Source of the DNA: Lelliottia nimipressuralis
GTDB lineage: Bacteria; Pseudomonadota; Gammaproteobacteria; Enterobacterales; Enterobacteriaceae
Reading direction: 5' to 3'
Length of the DNA: 53,241 bases
NCBI RefSeq assembly: GCF_004115925.1
Contig: NZ_SDDX01000034.1
Coordinates: forward strand, 1-53,241
Below, piece after piece: positions 1 to 9,119 of this stretch; within the stretch, counting starts at the first letter, position 1; each line of letters opens with the position of its first letter. The translations under genes and the position numbers were made by a program. The notes beneath the pieces are model-generated. The model saw only the letters and a program-made list of their open reading frames with translations, was not told the origin of the DNA and did not search any database.

Positions 1-40
1 ACTTAACGAATTGAACTAAAAATTCAAAAAAGCAGTACAT

Positions 41-117
41 CGGCGAGTAGCGCAGCTTGGTAGCGCAACTGGTTTGGGACCAGTGGGTCGGAGGTTCGAA
101 TCCTCTCTCGCCGACCA
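41..117 (+). tRNA. proM: tRNA-Pro (anticodon UGG)
   Basis: A 77-base cloverleaf with the CCA end encoded. The acceptor arm CGGCGAG pairs with CTCGCCG, the anticodon loop reads TTTGGGA with anticodon TGG, and the T arm carries GGTTCGAATCC. It decodes CCN proline codons. In E. coli this is the last tRNA of the argX-hisR-leuT-proM operon; the upstream members would lie outside the window. Confidence 0.97.
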
Positions 118-123
118 ATTTTG

Positions 124-147
124 AACCCCGCTTCGGCGGGGTTTTTT
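124..147 (+). terminator. Rho-independent terminator of the tRNA operon
   Basis: The stem AACCCCGC / GCGGGGTT is closed by a TTCG tetraloop and followed by a run of T. It starts seven bases after the tRNA CCA end. Confidence 0.93.
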
Positions 148-200
148 GTTTTCCGTCGTTTATTCCTCTGTTGTCATTTCCCGACAACGTTAATTCAGTT

Positions 201-218
201 TGTCGCGATTCAGAGACA
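201..218 (+). promoter_or_regulatory. GlrR-type activator site 1 upstream of glmZ
   Basis: A perfect TGTC-N10-GACA dyad, the published binding pattern of the sigma-54 enhancer-binding protein GlrR at glmY and glmZ genes of enterobacteria. It lies about 200 bp upstream of the glmZ start, the usual distance for an enhancer. The assignment is by motif only. Confidence 0.65.
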
Positions 219-263
219 GCTAATTCACTGTTTTATATGACTATTCTTCTTTAGCGATAATTA

Positions 264-281
264 TGTCGCTCTCAGGAGACA
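264..281 (+). promoter_or_regulatory. GlrR-type activator site 2 upstream of glmZ
   Basis: A second perfect TGTC-N10-GACA dyad, 63 bp (about six helical turns) downstream of the first. Both would sit on the same DNA face, which supports cooperative binding of a sigma-54 activator. Confidence 0.65.
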
Positions 282-387
282 CTTGCGCCAAATTTTGGTC
301 CTTTTCAGCTGTTCTGAATACCCCATCAAAATAAAAATTCCTTTCTTCTTATCATGTTGCGAAATGTAAAAGTTCTTTTTGTAACCC

Positions 388-413
388 TGGCACGTAACGT
401 GCAATAATATACG
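388..413 (+). promoter_or_regulatory. Sigma-54 type promoter of glmZ, overlapping a possible sigma-70 -10 box
   Basis: TGGCAC (388-393) and TGCA (400-403) match the -24/-12 consensus TGGCAC-N5-TTGCA, with the invariant GG and GC 12 bases apart. The -12 element ends 12 bases before the predicted RNA start at 415. An AT-rich TAATAT at 405-410 could also serve as a sigma-70 -10 box, as described for overlapping glmY promoters. Confidence 0.7.
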
Positions 414-414
414 C

Positions 415-616
415 GTAGATGCTCATTCCATCTCTTATGTTCGCCTTAGTGCCTCATAAACTCAGGAATGACGCAGAGCCATTTAAGGTGCTTATCGTCC
501 ACAGACAGATGTCGCTTCGGCCTCATCAGACACCATGGACACAACGTTGAGTGAAGCACCAAATATGTTGTCAAACAGACCTGTTTAACGCCTGCTTTTA
601 TAGCAGGCGTTTTTTT
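415..616 (+). ncRNA. glmZ: GlmZ small regulatory RNA
   Basis: The sequence is recognisable as GlmZ. It begins GTAGATGCTCATTCC, continues through the conserved TCGTCCACAGACAGATGTCGC block and ends in a Rho-independent terminator: stem ACGCCTGC (588-595) / GCAGGCGT (603-610) plus a T run. GlmZ, with Hfq, base-pairs with glmS mRNA and activates synthesis of glucosamine-6-phosphate synthase. RapZ directs its cleavage by RNase E, and GlmY titrates RapZ. As in E. coli it sits next to hemY, but aslA/aslB are absent, so it directly follows the proM tRNA unit. Ends are inferred from the E. coli RNA. Confidence 0.93.
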
Positions 617-642
617 ATGGGCGATCCTCAGGATTGCGGCAA

Positions 643-668
643 TAAAAAAGGAGGCCCATGGGCCTCCT
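643..668 (-). terminator. Terminator of the hemCDXY operon
   Basis: On the minus strand AGGAGGCCC / GGGCCTCCT forms a GC-rich hairpin followed by TTTTTT. It lies 19 bases beyond the hemY stop codon and faces the glmZ terminator, so the two convergent transcripts each have their own stop. Confidence 0.92.
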
Positions 669-686
669 GATTCGCAGTGCTTAAGC

Positions 687-1880
687 TTACTGACCGTTGT
701 TCTGCAACGTTAACAGCAGGCCATCGCGACGCATGGCAGCGGCTTCTTCCGGCTTGTGCTGTTTGTCCAGCGTATCGGCCAGCCAGGCGTAGTCAAACGC
801 ATCCGGGCGCTGTTTCAGCGCTGCGCGGAAGGCGAGACTTGCCTCCTGCCATTCGCCGTGTTTCATCAGCGACTGGCCCAGCGTACTCCACAGCAGCGGG
901 CGGTCACCCACGGTTTTGATCTGCTGGCGCAGCATCTTTTCCATCTGCTCAGGATTGTTGGTTTTAAGACGTGGGATCACCATCACCAGACGGTCATCAT
1001 ACTGGCGTTTCAGGCCATCAAGGATGATCTCCTGCGCTGTGTCATGATCGTCACATTCGATGAGATGTTCGGCCATCGCCACCTGCAGCGGAACTTGCTG
1101 GCGCGTTTTGCGGCTCTGATTTTTCCACCAGGTTTTCAGCCCATCGCTACCCAGATCGGCTCGCGCCTGATCCATCAGACCAATCCACGCCTGGCGCTGC
1201 AGCTCATCACGATGCTCATCATCGCCCACGTTGGCTTTCGCCATCGACGGGATGATATCCAGCAGTGAACCCCAGGCGCCGGTGCGGATATAAGCCTGCT
1301 CGGCAAGACGCAGCACTTCCGGATGGCGCGGGGTGATCTCAAGCAGACGGTCAACGCCATGACGCGCGGCGTGATTCTCATTGCGTGCCAGCTGGATGCG
1401 CACGCGGGTAATTTCTACTGGGATCTGATCATTCGATGCCAGCTCAGATGCGCGCTCCAGATGCTGATTCGCACGCGTTTCATCCCCACGCTGCTGGGCC
1501 GCTTCGGCGGCTAACAGATAGTTCACCACCGGCTGCTCGGCATGGTCGGCGTTTTTCGACATCAGCTTTTCAACCTGCTGATAATCGCCTTCGGCCAGTT
1601 TAAGCAAAGCCTGTTCAGTCTGTTTGCGCGCGCGGCGGCGTTTGCGACCAACGAACCAGCCACGGGTGTGCGCACCGGTACGGAAGATGCGGCGCAGGAT
1701 CCATTCGATCGCAAACAACACCACCATGGTGAGGATCGCGATGATCACCAGACCCGTCACGCTGGTTTCAATGTTGTAGTTATCGGTCTGGATCAGCACA
1801 TAGCCCTGATGGCCAGCAATCAGCGGCCCAAGGACGATCCCGGCGATCAACAATAAGAAGAGTAATAAGACTTTTAACAT
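687..1880 (-). CDS. hemY: HemY, TPR-containing inner-membrane protein of the haem operon
   Basis: A 397-residue match to E. coli HemY (398). Two hydrophobic segments near residues 3-25 and 40-60 anchor it in the inner membrane, and the long hydrophilic rest contains helical TPR-like repeats. Its exact role is unsettled; it is linked genetically to haem or tetrapyrrole metabolism and is unrelated to Gram-positive HemY oxidase. The ATG at 1880 is chosen over an in-frame GTG at 1886 because a strong AAGGAGAG lies six bases before it and the product begins MLKVLLLF as in E. coli. It starts two bases after the hemX stop, so the two are probably translationally coupled. Last gene of hemCDXY. Confidence 0.96.
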   Translation of the reverse strand: MLKVLLLFLLLIAGIVLGPLIAGHQGYVLIQTDNYNIETSVTGLVIIAILTMVVLFAIEWILRRIFRTGAHTRGWFVGRKRRRARKQTEQALLKLAEGDYQQVEKLMSKNADHAEQPVVNYLLAAEAAQQRGDETRANQHLERASELASNDQIPVEITRVRIQLARNENHAARHGVDRLLEITPRHPEVLRLAEQAYIRTGAWGSLLDIIPSMAKANVGDDEHRDELQRQAWIGLMDQARADLGSDGLKTWWKNQSRKTRQQVPLQVAMAEHLIECDDHDTAQEIILDGLKRQYDDRLVMVIPRLKTNNPEQMEKMLRQQIKTVGDRPLLWSTLGQSLMKHGEWQEASLAFRAALKQRPDAFDYAWLADTLDKQHKPEEAAAMRRDGLLLTLQNNGQ

Positions 1881-1882
1881 GA

Positions 1883-3070
1883 TCACTCTCCTTGAGGTGC
1901 GCTTTCAGGGGCTGGCGCAGGGGCTGCTGCATCCGGCTGCGCTGCAACGCCAGGCTGGGCCAGCAGGTTGCGCACGCGGGTTTGCATCAGTTTTTCCAGA
2001 ATCGGCTGGCTTTCGAGTTTGTCCGGGACATTCATGGTGATATTTTGCTGGCTGAGCTTATCAACATCGTCCAGGAACGCGGTCGTCGTGGCATCGCTGG
2101 TATCGTAGTAAGCACGTACCCACGTTGAAACATTATCCAGCGCCTGCTTGTAGGTCTCTTCCTGATGACGCGGGACGGCCTGCGCCGCAACCAGCAGTCG
2201 GGAGCGGATGTTTTCGCGCAGATAGACATCCTGATTCGGCGCTAACAGCGGAACAGCGGTTTCGTCGCGGCGGCGGACGGTGATAAAGCTGTCCATAAAG
2301 TTCTGCCAGCTTTTTTGCAGATTGATACGCCACTCGCTCAGGGAGCTGGACAGCTCCGTGCCGTCGGAATCCATCGGGGAGTCGTCGTCGTTGTTATCCG
2401 CGAGGCGCAGGTTATCAATCGAATTCGACAGCTGATTGACCTTGAGAATGATGCCGTCGTAATCGACCTGCGAAACGGCACCCAGGCTGGCGATATCTTC
2501 GGTAATGGCGCGACGCGCGGCGATCAGGCTCGGGTCGTTCATGTCGGCCAGGCTGGCGTCGGCGCTTTTCAGCAGCGCGGCGGCGGTGGTGACATCCTGA
2601 TCGCTCCACAGCTTACGTCCGGCCAGTTTGACCAGGAAATCGGCCTGAGAGAGCAGCCAGGTTTTGGCATCGGTGCCGGAAATGGTCGCCACTTTTTGCT
2701 GCACTTCGCCGAGCTGTTTCGTCAGCTCTTCCTGGCGAGAGTTGGCTTCGGCCAGCTGCGTAGACTGCTGCTTAATAACGCCTTCCAGCTCCGCTTTCTG
2801 TGTCTCCTGCGCTTTTTGCAGGACGGTGATTTGGTTCACCAGCGCATCACTGGTGACCGTCTGGTTGGTGGCCTGTTTTTTTACCAGACCGTATAAACCG
2901 ACACCGGCCGCCAGGGCAATGGCGATAGCTATCGCGCTCAGCGCCAGGCTGGTTTTATTGCTGCCGTTTTTTTTCTCAACAGTGTGTTCAGTCTTTTCTG
3001 GCTGCGGCGGGGTGGCCACAGTCTCCCTGGTCTCTTCAACCACGGCGGAGGATTTTTCTTGTTCCGTCAT
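1883..3070 (-). CDS. hemX: HemX, membrane-anchored haem-operon protein
   Basis: 395 residues, close to the E. coli length of 393. A charged cytoplasmic N-terminus (1-40) is followed by one membrane helix (about 41-63), a glutamine-rich coiled coil (about 75-130) and a helical periplasmic domain, with a proline/alanine-rich tail. Old annotations call it uroporphyrinogen-III C-methyltransferase, but it lacks the Rossmann-like methyltransferase motifs, so that name is not supported here. It is thought to assist tetrapyrrole synthesis, perhaps as a scaffold with HemY. It is co-transcribed after hemD (21-bp gap) and immediately before hemY. Confidence 0.95.
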   Translation of the reverse strand: MTEQEKSSAVVEETRETVATPPQPEKTEHTVEKKNGSNKTSLALSAIAIAIALAAGVGLYGLVKKQATNQTVTSDALVNQITVLQKAQETQKAELEGVIKQQSTQLAEANSRQEELTKQLGEVQQKVATISGTDAKTWLLSQADFLVKLAGRKLWSDQDVTTAAALLKSADASLADMNDPSLIAARRAITEDIASLGAVSQVDYDGIILKVNQLSNSIDNLRLADNNDDDSPMDSDGTELSSSLSEWRINLQKSWQNFMDSFITVRRRDETAVPLLAPNQDVYLRENIRSRLLVAAQAVPRHQEETYKQALDNVSTWVRAYYDTSDATTTAFLDDVDKLSQQNITMNVPDKLESQPILEKLMQTRVRNLLAQPGVAAQPDAAAPAPAPESAPQGE

Positions 3071-3091
3071 TATGGCTTCCCATTATGAGAG

Positions 3092-3832
3092 TTATTGTAA
3101 TGCGCGCAGCAGCGCATCGTTGTCGGCGTTATCAGCGATCCGAATATCTTGCCAGCCCAGTTCCCGGGCGAGGTTCGCCAGACGCTCACTGACGACAAGA
3201 AGCCGACAGCGGAGTAACCAGTTTTCACGATACCATTGCGGAATGAGCGACCAGAGCTGCTGTAGCATTTCGCCGCTGGTGATGACGATGGTATCCACGC
3301 CGCGCGTGTGCCAGCGCATCGCTTCCTGCGCGCCGTCATAATATTTTGCACAGCGCTGGTAGCATTCGCAGAACGTGACGTCAGCCCCACGGGCGCTTAA
3401 GGTTTCGCCCAGCAGTTCTCGGCCACCGTTTCCACGTAAAATCAGCGCACGCTTTCCCGCAACAGTTTGTAATTCAGGTAATTGTAGCAAGATTTCGCTG
3501 ATTTCCCGATCTAACGGGTATTGGACGTCAATTCCGCTGACCGCATGCAGGGCCAGGGCGGTGGTGCGTCCAATGGCGAAATAGCGCGGCGCAGTCGGCC
3601 AGTGCTGTTTCTCTTGCTGCAGTTGGGCGTGTGCAAATTCCACGGCATGTTGTGATAAGGCGAAAACCAAATCGCCTTCATTCAATGCGTGCAGATGGTC
3701 GGCGAGCGCAGAGAGCTGCCGGCCAGGGGAGAACTCAATCAGCGGAAAACTCCATGCCACCTGCCCCAGTGCGCGCAGACGGCTCACTAACTGCTCTCCT
3801 GCGGGAGAAGGGCGGGTGACGAGAATATTCAT
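3092..3832 (-). CDS. hemD: Uroporphyrinogen-III synthase
   Basis: 246 residues, the E. coli length. It closes and inverts ring D of hydroxymethylbilane to give uroporphyrinogen III, the branch point to haem, sirohaem and cobalamin, in the cytosol. The N-terminus [15 protein letters not shown] and the later [11 protein letters not shown] region are typical of this poorly conserved two-domain family. Its ATG overlaps the hemC TGA (ATGA), so the two are translated in tandem; HemC hands its unstable product to HemD. Confidence 0.97.
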   Translation of the reverse strand: MNILVTRPSPAGEQLVSRLRALGQVAWSFPLIEFSPGRQLSALADHLHALNEGDLVFALSQHAVEFAHAQLQQEKQHWPTAPRYFAIGRTTALALHAVSGIDVQYPLDREISEILLQLPELQTVAGKRALILRGNGGRELLGETLSARGADVTFCECYQRCAKYYDGAQEAMRWHTRGVDTIVITSGEMLQQLWSLIPQWYRENWLLRCRLLVVSERLANLARELGWQDIRIADNADNDALLRALQ

Positions 3833-4770
3833 GCTGGTGGCTCTCCGTTGTAGACGTCTGCCAGAATTTCGCGAGCGCCGTTATTCAGCAGTTCTTCTGC
3901 AAGCGAGATGCCGAGCGCTTCGGCGTCTTGCGCCAGTCCGCGGCGTTCGCCACGCACCATCTGTGAACCGTCCGGTGCGCCAACCAGCGCACGCAGCCAC
4001 AGTTCACCGTCAATGAATTCAGCATAGCTGCCAATCGGCACCTGACAGCCGCCTTCAAGGCGGGTATTCATGGCGCGCTCGGCTTTGACACGAATCTCGG
4101 TTTCGTCGTGATTCAGCGGTGCAAGCAGGGCACGGGTGCGGTCGTCGTCAAGACGACACTCAATCCCCACCGCGCCCTGGCCGACGGCCGGAAGTGAAAG
4201 CTCTGGCGCAAGGGCAACGCGCACGCGAGACTCCAGCCCCAGACGTTTCAGGCCCGCAACCGCCAGAATAATGGCATCGTAATCGCCGTTATCCAGTTTG
4301 CCGAGACGCGTACCGACATTGCCGCGCAGGGAGCGAATCACCAGATCCGGGCGACGCTCAGCCAGCTGACACTGACGGCGTAAACTTGACGTGCCAACTA
4401 CGCTCCCGACGGGTAAATCGTCCAGAGAAGCGTAGTGGTTTGAGACGAACGCATCGCGCGGATCTTCGCGCTCGCAAATCGTCACCAGGCCCAATCCCTC
4501 GGGGAATTCGACCGGGACATCTTTCATGGAGTGGACGGCGATATCGGCGCGGTTCTCAAGCAGTGCAACTTCCAGCTCTTTGACGAACAGGCCTTTTCCG
4601 CCCACTTTCGCCAGCGGCGTATCAAGGATCACATCGCCGCGCGTCACCATAGGAACCAGTTCGACACGCAACCCGGAATGGCAGGCTTCGAGGCGCTGCT
4701 TAACATATTGTGCCTGCCATAGCGCAAGGGGGCTTTGGCGTGTGGCAATTCTCAAAACATTGTCTAACAT
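3829..4770 (-). CDS. hemC: Hydroxymethylbilane synthase (porphobilinogen deaminase)
   Basis: Polymerises four porphobilinogens into hydroxymethylbilane on a covalently held dipyrromethane cofactor. From the ATG at 4770 the product is 313 residues, exactly the E. coli length, beginning [18 protein letters not shown]. The cofactor cysteine is Cys242, in [19 protein letters not shown] and SSLRRQCQL are substrate- and cofactor-binding stretches. An ATG at 4785 would add five residues (MTVTS) and cannot be excluded. First gene of hemCDXY, divergent from cyaA. Confidence 0.97.
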   Translation of the reverse strand: MLDNVLRIATRQSPLALWQAQYVKQRLEACHSGLRVELVPMVTRGDVILDTPLAKVGGKGLFVKELEVALLENRADIAVHSMKDVPVEFPEGLGLVTICEREDPRDAFVSNHYASLDDLPVGSVVGTSSLRRQCQLAERRPDLVIRSLRGNVGTRLGKLDNGDYDAIILAVAGLKRLGLESRVRVALAPELSLPAVGQGAVGIECRLDDDRTRALLAPLNHDETEIRVKAERAMNTRLEGGCQVPIGSYAEFIDGELWLRALVGAPDGSQMVRGERRGLAQDAEALGISLAEELLNNGAREILADVYNGEPPA

Positions 4771-4958
4771 GCTTGTTACCGTCATTATCGTCCGCAGACC
4801 ATCCTAACATTGTTGACTCTGGGATGTCAGTTTTACGGTCGATGAAGGGGTGAGGGACAAGGCGGTGCGCAGGACACCCGCTGCCGTATTAAGGAATTTA
4901 CACGTACAGAACGGTGCTACACTTGTATGTAGCGCATCTTTCTTTACGGTCAATCGGC

Positions 4959-4980
4959 AAGGTGTTAAATTGATCACGTT
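4959..4980 (+). promoter_or_regulatory. CRP-cAMP binding site in the cyaA promoter region
   Basis: The core TGTTA-AATTGA-TCACG (4963-4978) matches TGTGA-N6-TCACA in its key positions and is nearly identical to the remembered CRP site over the main promoter of E. coli cyaA, where CRP-cAMP represses synthesis of its own ligand. It lies in the 345-bp hemC-cyaA divergent gap (4771-5115). No other feature in the gap can be defended, though the hemC promoter must be at its left end. Confidence 0.8.
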
Positions 4981-5115
4981 TTAGACCATTTTTTCGTCGC
5001 TACCACCATTGAGTGATGACGAAAAAGGGTAACGGTTCTTTTTTGAAATACTGCGGGCTCGTAATCATTGCTCTTTTGAACGATTGCTACGTCCGGCAAC
5101 ATCAGGCGATATGTC

Positions 5116-7659
5116 TTGTACCTCTATATTGAGACTCTGAAACAGAGACTGGATGCCATAAATCAATTGCGCGTGGATCGTGCGCTTGCTGCCATGGGAC
5201 CTGCTTTCCAACAGGTTTACAGTCTGCTGCCAACATTACTGCACTATCACCATCCGCTGATGCCAGGTTACCTCGATGGTAACGTTCCCCAGGGCATTTG
5301 CCTTTTCACGCCTGATGAAACTCAACAGCACTATCTGACCGAGCTGGAACTCTACCGTGGCATGCCGCCGCAGGTGTCTCCAAAAGGTGAGCTGCCGATA
5401 ACCGGCGTCTACACCATGGGGAGTACCTCATCCGTAGGGCAAAGCTGTTCTTCTGACCTCGATATCTGGGTCTGCCATCAATCCTGGCTCGATAATGACG
5501 AGCGCCAGTTGCTGCAGCGTAAATGCAGCCTGCTGGAGAGCTGGGCGGCGTCGCTCGGCGTGGAAGTGAGCTTCTTCCTGATTGATGAAAACCGTTTCCG
5601 CCATAACGAAAGCGGCAGTCTCGGTGGTGAAGACTGTGGCTCCACGCAGCATATTTTGCTGCTCGACGAATTTTACCGTAGCGCCGTGCGCCTCGCCGGG
5701 AAGCGTATTCTGTGGAATATGGTACCGTGCGAAGAAGAAGAGCATTACGACGATTACGTCATGTCGCTCTACTCGCAGGGCGTCCTGACGCCAAACGAAT
5801 GGCTGGATCTGGGCGGTTTAAGCTCCCTGTCCGCCGAAGAGTATTTTGGCGCGAGCCTGTGGCAGCTCTATAAGAGTATTGATTCCCCGTATAAAGCGGT
5901 GCTGAAAACCCTGCTGCTGGAAGCCTACTCCTGGGAATACCCTACGCCGCGACTGCTGGCGAAAGATATCAAACAGCGTCTGCATGATGGAGAGATCGTC
6001 TCCTTTGGCCTCGATGCCTACTGCATGATGCTTGAACGCGTGACCGAATACCTGAAAGCCATTGATGACACCACACGTCTCGACCTGGTGCGTCGATGTT
6101 TCTATCTCAAAGTCTGTGAAAAACTCAGCCGCGAACGTGCATGCGTTGGCTGGCGTCGTGAAGTGGTCAGTCAGTTAGTCAAAGAGTGGGGCTGGGACGA
6201 AGAACGTTTGTCTATGCTCGATAACCGCGCCAACTGGAAAATCGATCAGGTGCGTGAGGCGCACAACGAACTGCTCGATGCGATGATGCAGAGCTACCGC
6301 AATCTGATTCGCTTCGCCCGCCGTAACAACCTCAGCGTTTCCGCCAGCCCGCAGGATATCGGTGTTTTAACCCGTAAATTGTACGCTGCGTTCGAAGCGC
6401 TGCCCGGGAAAGTCACGCTGGTTAACCCGCAGATTTCTCCGGACCTGTCAGAACCTAATCTGACCTTTATCTATGTTCCGCCAGGCCGCGCCAACCGCAC
6501 GGGCTGGTATTTGTACAACCGTGCGCCAAGCATGGATTCGATCATCAGCCATCAGCCGCTGGAATATAACCGCTATCTGAATAAGCTGGTGGCCTGGGCC
6601 TGGTTTAACGGCCTGCTGACATCGCGGACGCGCCTGTTTATCAAAGGCAATGAGGTCGTTGATCTCGCCAAATTGCAGGAAATGGTTGCCGATGTGTCGC
6701 ACCACTTCCCGCTGCGTCTGCCAGCACCAACACCAAAAGCGCTCTACAGCCCGTGTGAGATTCGCCATCTGGCGATTATCGTCAACCTGGAATACGACCC
6801 GACGGCGGCCTTCCGCAATCAGGTGGTCCATTTTGATTTCCGCAAGCTGGATGTCTTTAGCTTTGGCGAGCAGCAAAACTGCCTGGTCGGCAGCGTGGAT
6901 CTGCTGTATCGCAACTCGTGGAACGAAGTGCGTACCCTGCATTTTAACGGCGAGCAGGCGATGATCGAAGCGCTGAAAACCATTCTCGGCAAAATGCACC
7001 AGGACGCCGCGCCGCCGGACAGCGTGGAAGTGTTCTGCTACAGCCAGCATCTGCGTGGCCTGATTCGTACCCGCGTACAGCAGCTGGTGTCAGAGTGTAT
7101 CGAACTGCGCCTGTCCAGTACGCGTCAGGAAACCGGGCGCTTCAAAGCGCTGCGCGTCTCCGGCCAGACCTGGGGCCTGTTCTTTGAGCGCCTTAACGTC
7201 TCTGTGCAGAAGCTGGAAAACGCGATTGAGTTCTACGGTGCGATTTCCCACAACAAGCTGCACGGCCTCTCTGTGCAGGTGGAAACGAACCACGTCAAAC
7301 TGCCGCAGGTGGTGGATGGGTTTGCCAGCGAAGGGATTATCCAGTTCTTCTTCGAAGAAGCGGCCGATGAGTCCGGGTTTACCATTTATATTCTGGATGA
7401 GACCAACCGCGCCGAGGTGTATCACCACTGCGAGGGCAGTAAAGAAGAGCTGGTGCGCGACGTGAGCCGCTTCTATTCGTCCTCACACGACCGCTTCACC
7501 TACGGCTCAAGCTTTATCAACTTCAACTTGCCGCAGTTCTATCAGATTGTGAAAGTCGATGGCCGCGCGCAGGTGATTCCGTTCCGCACCCAGGTTATCC
7601 CCGCTCCGCCGGCCAACCAGGACGCGAATCAGCCCCTGTTGCAGCAGTATTTTTCCTGA
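5116..7659 (+). CDS. cyaA: Adenylate cyclase, class I
   Basis: Makes cAMP from ATP in the cytosol; activity is set by phosphorylated EIIA-Glc of the glucose PTS. 847 residues (E. coli 848). The N-terminal catalytic domain has the nucleotidyltransferase signature [16 protein letters not shown], with metal-binding Asp114 and Asp116. The C-terminal half is the glucose-response region. The start is TTG (5116-5118) behind AGGCGAT, giving [12 protein letters not shown] as in E. coli, where the weak start keeps cyclase levels low. The gene stands alone: a CRP box upstream and a REP pair downstream. Confidence 0.98.
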   Translation: MYLYIETLKQRLDAINQLRVDRALAAMGPAFQQVYSLLPTLLHYHHPLMPGYLDGNVPQGICLFTPDETQQHYLTELELYRGMPPQVSPKGELPITGVYTMGSTSSVGQSCSSDLDIWVCHQSWLDNDERQLLQRKCSLLESWAASLGVEVSFFLIDENRFRHNESGSLGGEDCGSTQHILLLDEFYRSAVRLAGKRILWNMVPCEEEEHYDDYVMSLYSQGVLTPNEWLDLGGLSSLSAEEYFGASLWQLYKSIDSPYKAVLKTLLLEAYSWEYPTPRLLAKDIKQRLHDGEIVSFGLDAYCMMLERVTEYLKAIDDTTRLDLVRRCFYLKVCEKLSRERACVGWRREVVSQLVKEWGWDEERLSMLDNRANWKIDQVREAHNELLDAMMQSYRNLIRFARRNNLSVSASPQDIGVLTRKLYAAFEALPGKVTLVNPQISPDLSEPNLTFIYVPPGRANRTGWYLYNRAPSMDSIISHQPLEYNRYLNKLVAWAWFNGLLTSRTRLFIKGNEVVDLAKLQEMVADVSHHFPLRLPAPTPKALYSPCEIRHLAIIVNLEYDPTAAFRNQVVHFDFRKLDVFSFGEQQNCLVGSVDLLYRNSWNEVRTLHFNGEQAMIEALKTILGKMHQDAAPPDSVEVFCYSQHLRGLIRTRVQQLVSECIELRLSSTRQETGRFKALRVSGQTWGLFFERLNVSVQKLENAIEFYGAISHNKLHGLSVQVETNHVKLPQVVDGFASEGIIQFFFEEAADESGFTIYILDETNRAEVYHHCEGSKEELVRDVSRFYSSSHDRFTYGSSFINFNLPQFYQIVKVDGRAQVIPFRTQVIPAPPANQDANQPLLQQYFS

Positions 7660-7667
7660 GCCACCAT

Positions 7668-7739
7668 GCCGGATGCACTTCGCTTATCCGGCCTAAGGTT
7701 CAGTCGTTGTAAGCCCGATAAGCGTAGCGCATTCGGGCT
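7668..7739. repeat. REP/BIME element after cyaA
   Basis: Two inverted REP-type units. The first (7668-7696) has GCCGGATG...CTTATCCGGCCTA; the second (7709-7739) runs in the opposite sense with GTAAGCCCGATAAGCG...CATTCGGGC. Such elements sit between enterobacterial genes, form stable hairpins that protect mRNA 3' ends, and can bind gyrase or IHF. Here it separates cyaA from the Hcp cassette, the two being convergent. Confidence 0.85.
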
Positions 7740-7776
7740 GCCGCCTAATAAGTCGTTTCAGACACGCCGCAATGAT

Positions 7777-8238
7777 TCACCAAAAACTAGATGGTGGGGC
7801 AATGCTCTTACATAAATCTAAATCAATCACAAAGTACCCATGTAGTGAGGCCCCCTGGCACGGATGATATCCAGAAAAAATCAGCCATAATGGCACTAAA
7901 TAAGATGCGATGATGAAGATTCCGAAAATAACAATGCTAAAAAATAAAAATATACTTCCTGCTAATGTTGGTCGTTCTGTAGTTATGGTTCTTTTCTGAA
8001 ATAAAGTACGAAGCGTAAAACCAATAATATATAGCGCAAATGGCAATCCTCCAAAACATGCGATTGACATACCATAATTGAAGATAATATCGTTGCGATT
8101 AATTAATGATATAACACTTCGTAATGGAACTGATTTAATATTGAATATAATAAATAGAGAGAATACTCCTATGATAAAAATGGATACGATTTTTTTGATG
8201 ATAAACACTTTCCAGATTAACGTTGTATTTTTTTTCAT
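7777..8238 (-). CDS. Small multi-pass membrane protein, DUF1240-like, probable immunity protein
   Basis: About 153 residues and strongly hydrophobic. Membrane segments lie near residues 13-35, 54-76 and 94-121, followed by a polar tail with two cysteines (SGYHPCQGASLH...IDLDLC) probably outside the membrane. The tail resembles DUF1240 proteins as I remember them; this needs a profile search. The ATG at 8238 is preferred since AGGG lies eight bases upstream; an ATG at 8247, overlapping the last codons of the upstream gene, would add MVR. The gene is very AT-rich compared with its neighbours. Placement directly behind a toxin-like gene suggests it is the cognate inner-membrane immunity protein. 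Inference from context, not shown. Confidence 0.72.
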   Translation of the reverse strand: MKKNTTLIWKVFIIKKIVSIFIIGVFSLFIIFNIKSVPLRSVISLINRNDIIFNYGMSIACFGGLPFALYIIGFTLRTLFQKRTITTERPTLAGSIFLFFSIVIFGIFIIASYLVPLWLIFSGYHPCQGASLHGYFVIDLDLCKSIAPPSSFW

Positions 8239-8240
8239 TC

Positions 8241-9104
8241 TTACCATCCCTGGCTGAATGAATTGCTAAAAAAATGATCGTTGTGTTGTAGGTTCCAAGC
8301 ACTGATTTTATTCCTTTCTGTGATCGCTGTAAGGAGTCCTTTTTTTAGGCTTGTAGATAAATTTAATTTATCATCAATAATGTTAAATCCTATGTTCGTA
8401 GCAAATCCTATAGCAATTATACAAAAAGGAGTAATTAATATTGATCCGCTTATTAACATAAATCCCCCACCAATCGCTCCAATCACCACTCCGGCAACCA
8501 TCGCTTTCACCGCATCCATAGGAATATCTACCAGAAAATCATTCAATGTATAGTCAGATTTAAAAATGAGTTCTATCGCTCGCCACGCAAGAGAAAAATA
8601 GATACAACATTTAATTCCGCCCGTAATAGCACCGAAATATCCAAGCCTTCCAATCCCCATTTCCATTATCTGTACATTGCGAGCACCATAGCGGGTCCCC
8701 TGCAAAATACGACGCAGGCCTGGATAACCAGTGATTTTGATGTAGCTATGGCCATTGAGTGTGTATTCAACCGCTTTGATACCCAGCGATTTAAAGTTAA
8801 TAAGTAATTGCCCTGCAGGGTTATAGTAAGTTGTCAAACGACTGAGAAAGTGAAAACCATCCATGGCGTCTTTGATATTCCCTGGCCCTGCGCGGTAGGA
8901 GAAAAAGCTATCGATGTTTCCAAGCATCTCGTCAGTCACTTCCTGCGCTTCCTCAAGCGTCAGCAAAAGGATATGGTGACTTTGACTAATCAACGTGTCA
9001 TTCAGCATTGCCATATCACCCAGCATAGGATTCATGCTGGGAAACGGATGAGAGTCGTGGTTGTCCCAGGGGTTTGGATCTGTGTGCCATTCATTCATAT
9101 TCAT
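8241..9104 (-). CDS. Putative type VI secretion effector with a hydrophobic glycine-rich hairpin
   Basis: 287 residues of unknown function. Residues 1-150 are soluble, with a block GYPGLRRILQGTRYG near 127-140 that I recall from proteins in T6SS gene clusters. Hydrophobic stretches follow at about 155-181 and 200-247; the second is rich in Gly with GxxxG spacing (AGVVIGAIGGGF, ISGS). A short charged, helical tail follows (IIDDKLNLSTSLKKG). There is no signal peptide and no nuclease, lipase or amidase motif. The ATG at 9104 follows AAGGAA; a second ATG at 9098 is possible. It starts 15 bp after the hcp stop, and its stop meets the downstream membrane gene. Best reading: an Hcp-delivered, membrane-inserting (pore-forming) toxin. 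The CDS is well supported, the function is not. Confidence 0.75.
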   Translation of the reverse strand: MNMNEWHTDPNPWDNHDSHPFPSMNPMLGDMAMLNDTLISQSHHILLLTLEEAQEVTDEMLGNIDSFFSYRAGPGNIKDAMDGFHFLSRLTTYYNPAGQLLINFKSLGIKAVEYTLNGHSYIKITGYPGLRRILQGTRYGARNVQIMEMGIGRLGYFGAITGGIKCCIYFSLAWRAIELIFKSDYTLNDFLVDIPMDAVKAMVAGVVIGAIGGGFMLISGSILITPFCIIAIGFATNIGFNIIDDKLNLSTSLKKGLLTAITERNKISAWNLQHNDHFFSNSFSQGW

Positions 9105-9119
9105 TATCGTTCCTTGAGA

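Noticed and set aside
57..254. Open frame overlapping tRNA-Pro and its terminator
   Set aside because: The tRNA and terminator explain the sequence; the frame has no ribosome site or recognisable product.
1883..3070. HemX as uroporphyrinogen-III methyltransferase
   Set aside because: The protein is a single-span coiled-coil membrane protein without methyltransferase motifs; the enzyme name is a legacy annotation.
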